A stretch of DNA of 6,441 nucleotides from Taibaiella sp. (GTDB taxonomy: Bacteria; Bacteroidota; Bacteroidia; Chitinophagales; Chitinophagaceae), in contig JACFNS010000041.1 of assembly GCA_019454705.1 (NCBI GenBank), forward strand, positions 4,777 through 11,217, written 5' to 3'. Of the stretch, positions 5,458 through 6,441 are shown piece after piece (the first letter of the stretch is position 1; each line of letters starts with the position of its first letter). Made by a program: the position numbers and the translations under genes. The notes below the pieces were generated by a model, which saw only the letters and a list, made by a program, of their open reading frames with translations, made no database searches and was not told the DNA's origin.

Positions 5458-6441
5458 CTATTGTTTTACGATACGTTTTCTTATTTGTGACTGGCCGTCA
5501 GTCATAGTGAAAACGTACACGCCTGAAGGCAGGTTTGCCAGTTGCAACTGCAGGCTGTTGCTACCTATTACAGACTGAGTCTCGCCCTGTATCACCTTTA
5601 CGCCACGCATATCGTAAAGACTGTATTGCACATCGGCAGCAGTATTAGCGATGTATTCCACATTCACAATATCAGCCGCAGGCTGCGGATAAATTTCCAG
5701 GTAGCTTTCGTTGAGTACGTTGTTGAGCCCCACTGATACTGTAGTATATGTAATGTACAATTGCGGCCTTTTGGCGGGATTTTCTGCAAAGCAAGAATGG
5801 AAGCCAAATGACCTGTACAAGGTTTCGTCCTGCAACATCATCATAAAACCATAGAACTCCTGCTTTGATACCATATCCTGCACCAGCCGGGCTACATCCA
5901 GTACAAGGTCATCACCATACTGAGCTTGCGAAGGACGGGTAATGACAGTCGTTGTATCCGTTGCCGGCTGTGTGTTCCAGGTTACGGTGGGGTAATGAAC
6001 AGGCTGGGTGATTCTCTTAATCAGCATTTCGTTAGAGCCTGAAGACGCATAAGGTGAACCCTGGTAATAAGAGTTTCCTACTGTGCTGCTAATTGCAGGA
6101 TTTTGCCAGCCGAATAATTTCAATTCTGCTTTGGTAATTACGGCATTTTGCGGAATATTATTGATACCGTTAAAATGGAGCAAAGATCTGACCCATCCCC
6201 TGTTGCAATTACCATAATTGTATGTCCAGGCGATGGCGGCTATCTCTTTGTAGCCAGGTACCTGGGGCATATTTTCAGCGTTTTTGTATTGTGCATTAGC
6301 GCTACAGCCATCGGTTTTAAAGATGGTATTACATAATGAATCCAAAGGACCACTTACAATACTTACTGTATCTGTAACGATTTCTGTCGGGGGCTCGTTT
6401 TGTGCCATTGCAGGGCATGTAATCGCAGCCAATGACAATAA
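5458..6441 (-). CDS. Secreted DNRLRE-domain protein with T9SS type A sorting domain, cut by right edge
   Basis: The 5' end lies beyond the right edge; 327 residues are visible. The frame stays open to the edge (last visible codons TTA, TTG), and the first residues, LLSLAAITCPAMAQ, are the end of a Sec signal peptide with likely cleavage at AMA-Q, so only a few residues are missing. T at -1 of the cysteine argues against a lipobox. A DNRLRE-type domain follows (about residues 35-233 from the edge), with RSLLHFNGINNIP, AVITKAELKLFG, VTWNTQPATD, LDVARLVQDMV, YGFMMMLQDE and KRPQLYITY. The last about 85 residues are a T9SS C-terminal signal: YPQPAADIVNVEY, LYDMRGVKV, LANLPSGVYVFTM and the basic end KRIVKQ. 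The protein is therefore expected to cross the outer membrane by T9SS and be released or anchored on the surface. No catalytic motif is seen; a structural or adhesive role is inference. It ends in TAG and is followed by a strong terminator. Confidence 0.9.
   Translation of the reverse strand, partial: LLSLAAITCPAMAQNEPPTEIVTDTVSIVSGPLDSLCNTIFKTDGCSANAQYKNAENMPQVPGYKEIAAIAWTYNYGNCNRGWVRSLLHFNGINNIPQNAVITKAELKLFGWQNPAISSTVGNSYYQGSPYASSGSNEMLIKRITQPVHYPTVTWNTQPATDTTTVITRPSQAQYGDDLVLDVARLVQDMVSKQEFYGFMMMLQDETLYRSFGFHSCFAENPAKRPQLYITYTTVSVGLNNVLNESYLEIYPQPAADIVNVEYIANTAADVQYSLYDMRGVKVIQGETQSVIGSNSLQLQLANLPSGVYVFTMTDGQSQIRKRIVKQ

Noticed and set aside
6436..6438. TTG at 6438 as the start of the T9SS client
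   Set aside because: The frame stays open to the edge and the residues there are the middle of a signal peptide that lacks its basic N-terminus, so the true start is outside the window.

Overview
The window looks like a chromosomal segment of a Bacteroidota bacterium, plausibly of the Chitinophagales/Chitinophagaceae type (inference). The evidence is gliding-type gldF and gldG genes, a protein ending in a type IX secretion (T9SS) sorting domain, the start of a MurF of the kind fused to alanine racemase in this phylum, and a Bacteroidota-style -7 promoter element (TAnnTTTG).

Layout. The left two thirds is one minus-strand cluster, read right to left: gldF (ABC-2 type membrane subunit), gldG (auxiliary membrane-anchored subunit), a DUF4340 protein, then after 91 bp the beginning of murF, which runs off the left edge. 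The first three genes are separated by only 6 and 9 bp and are almost certainly one transcript. A 337-bp intergenic region follows (gldF start to the plus-strand gene start). It holds a good gldF promoter candidate, an interrupted palindrome, an imperfect direct repeat and a folded, GC-rich element whose G-U wobbles fit only a plus-strand RNA. A plus-strand gene for a membrane-anchored M23 (LytM-type) peptidase, read from a TTG start, comes next. It converges on a minus-strand gene for a secreted DNRLRE-domain protein with a T9SS C-terminal signal, which is cut by the right edge. A strong hairpin with T-tracts on both sides separates the two convergent genes.

How the genes fit together. All of them concern the cell envelope: GldF, GldG and the DUF4340 protein as a membrane ABC-type complex (its ATPase, GldA in Flavobacterium, is not in this window), MurF/Alr in peptidoglycan precursor synthesis, M23 in peptidoglycan cleavage, and the DNRLRE protein as a surface or secreted T9SS client. 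I see no mobile element, CRISPR array, tRNA, rRNA or defence system. Most of the window is ordinary core genome. The least explained parts are the intergenic structured element and the role of the DUF4340 protein next to gldFG.
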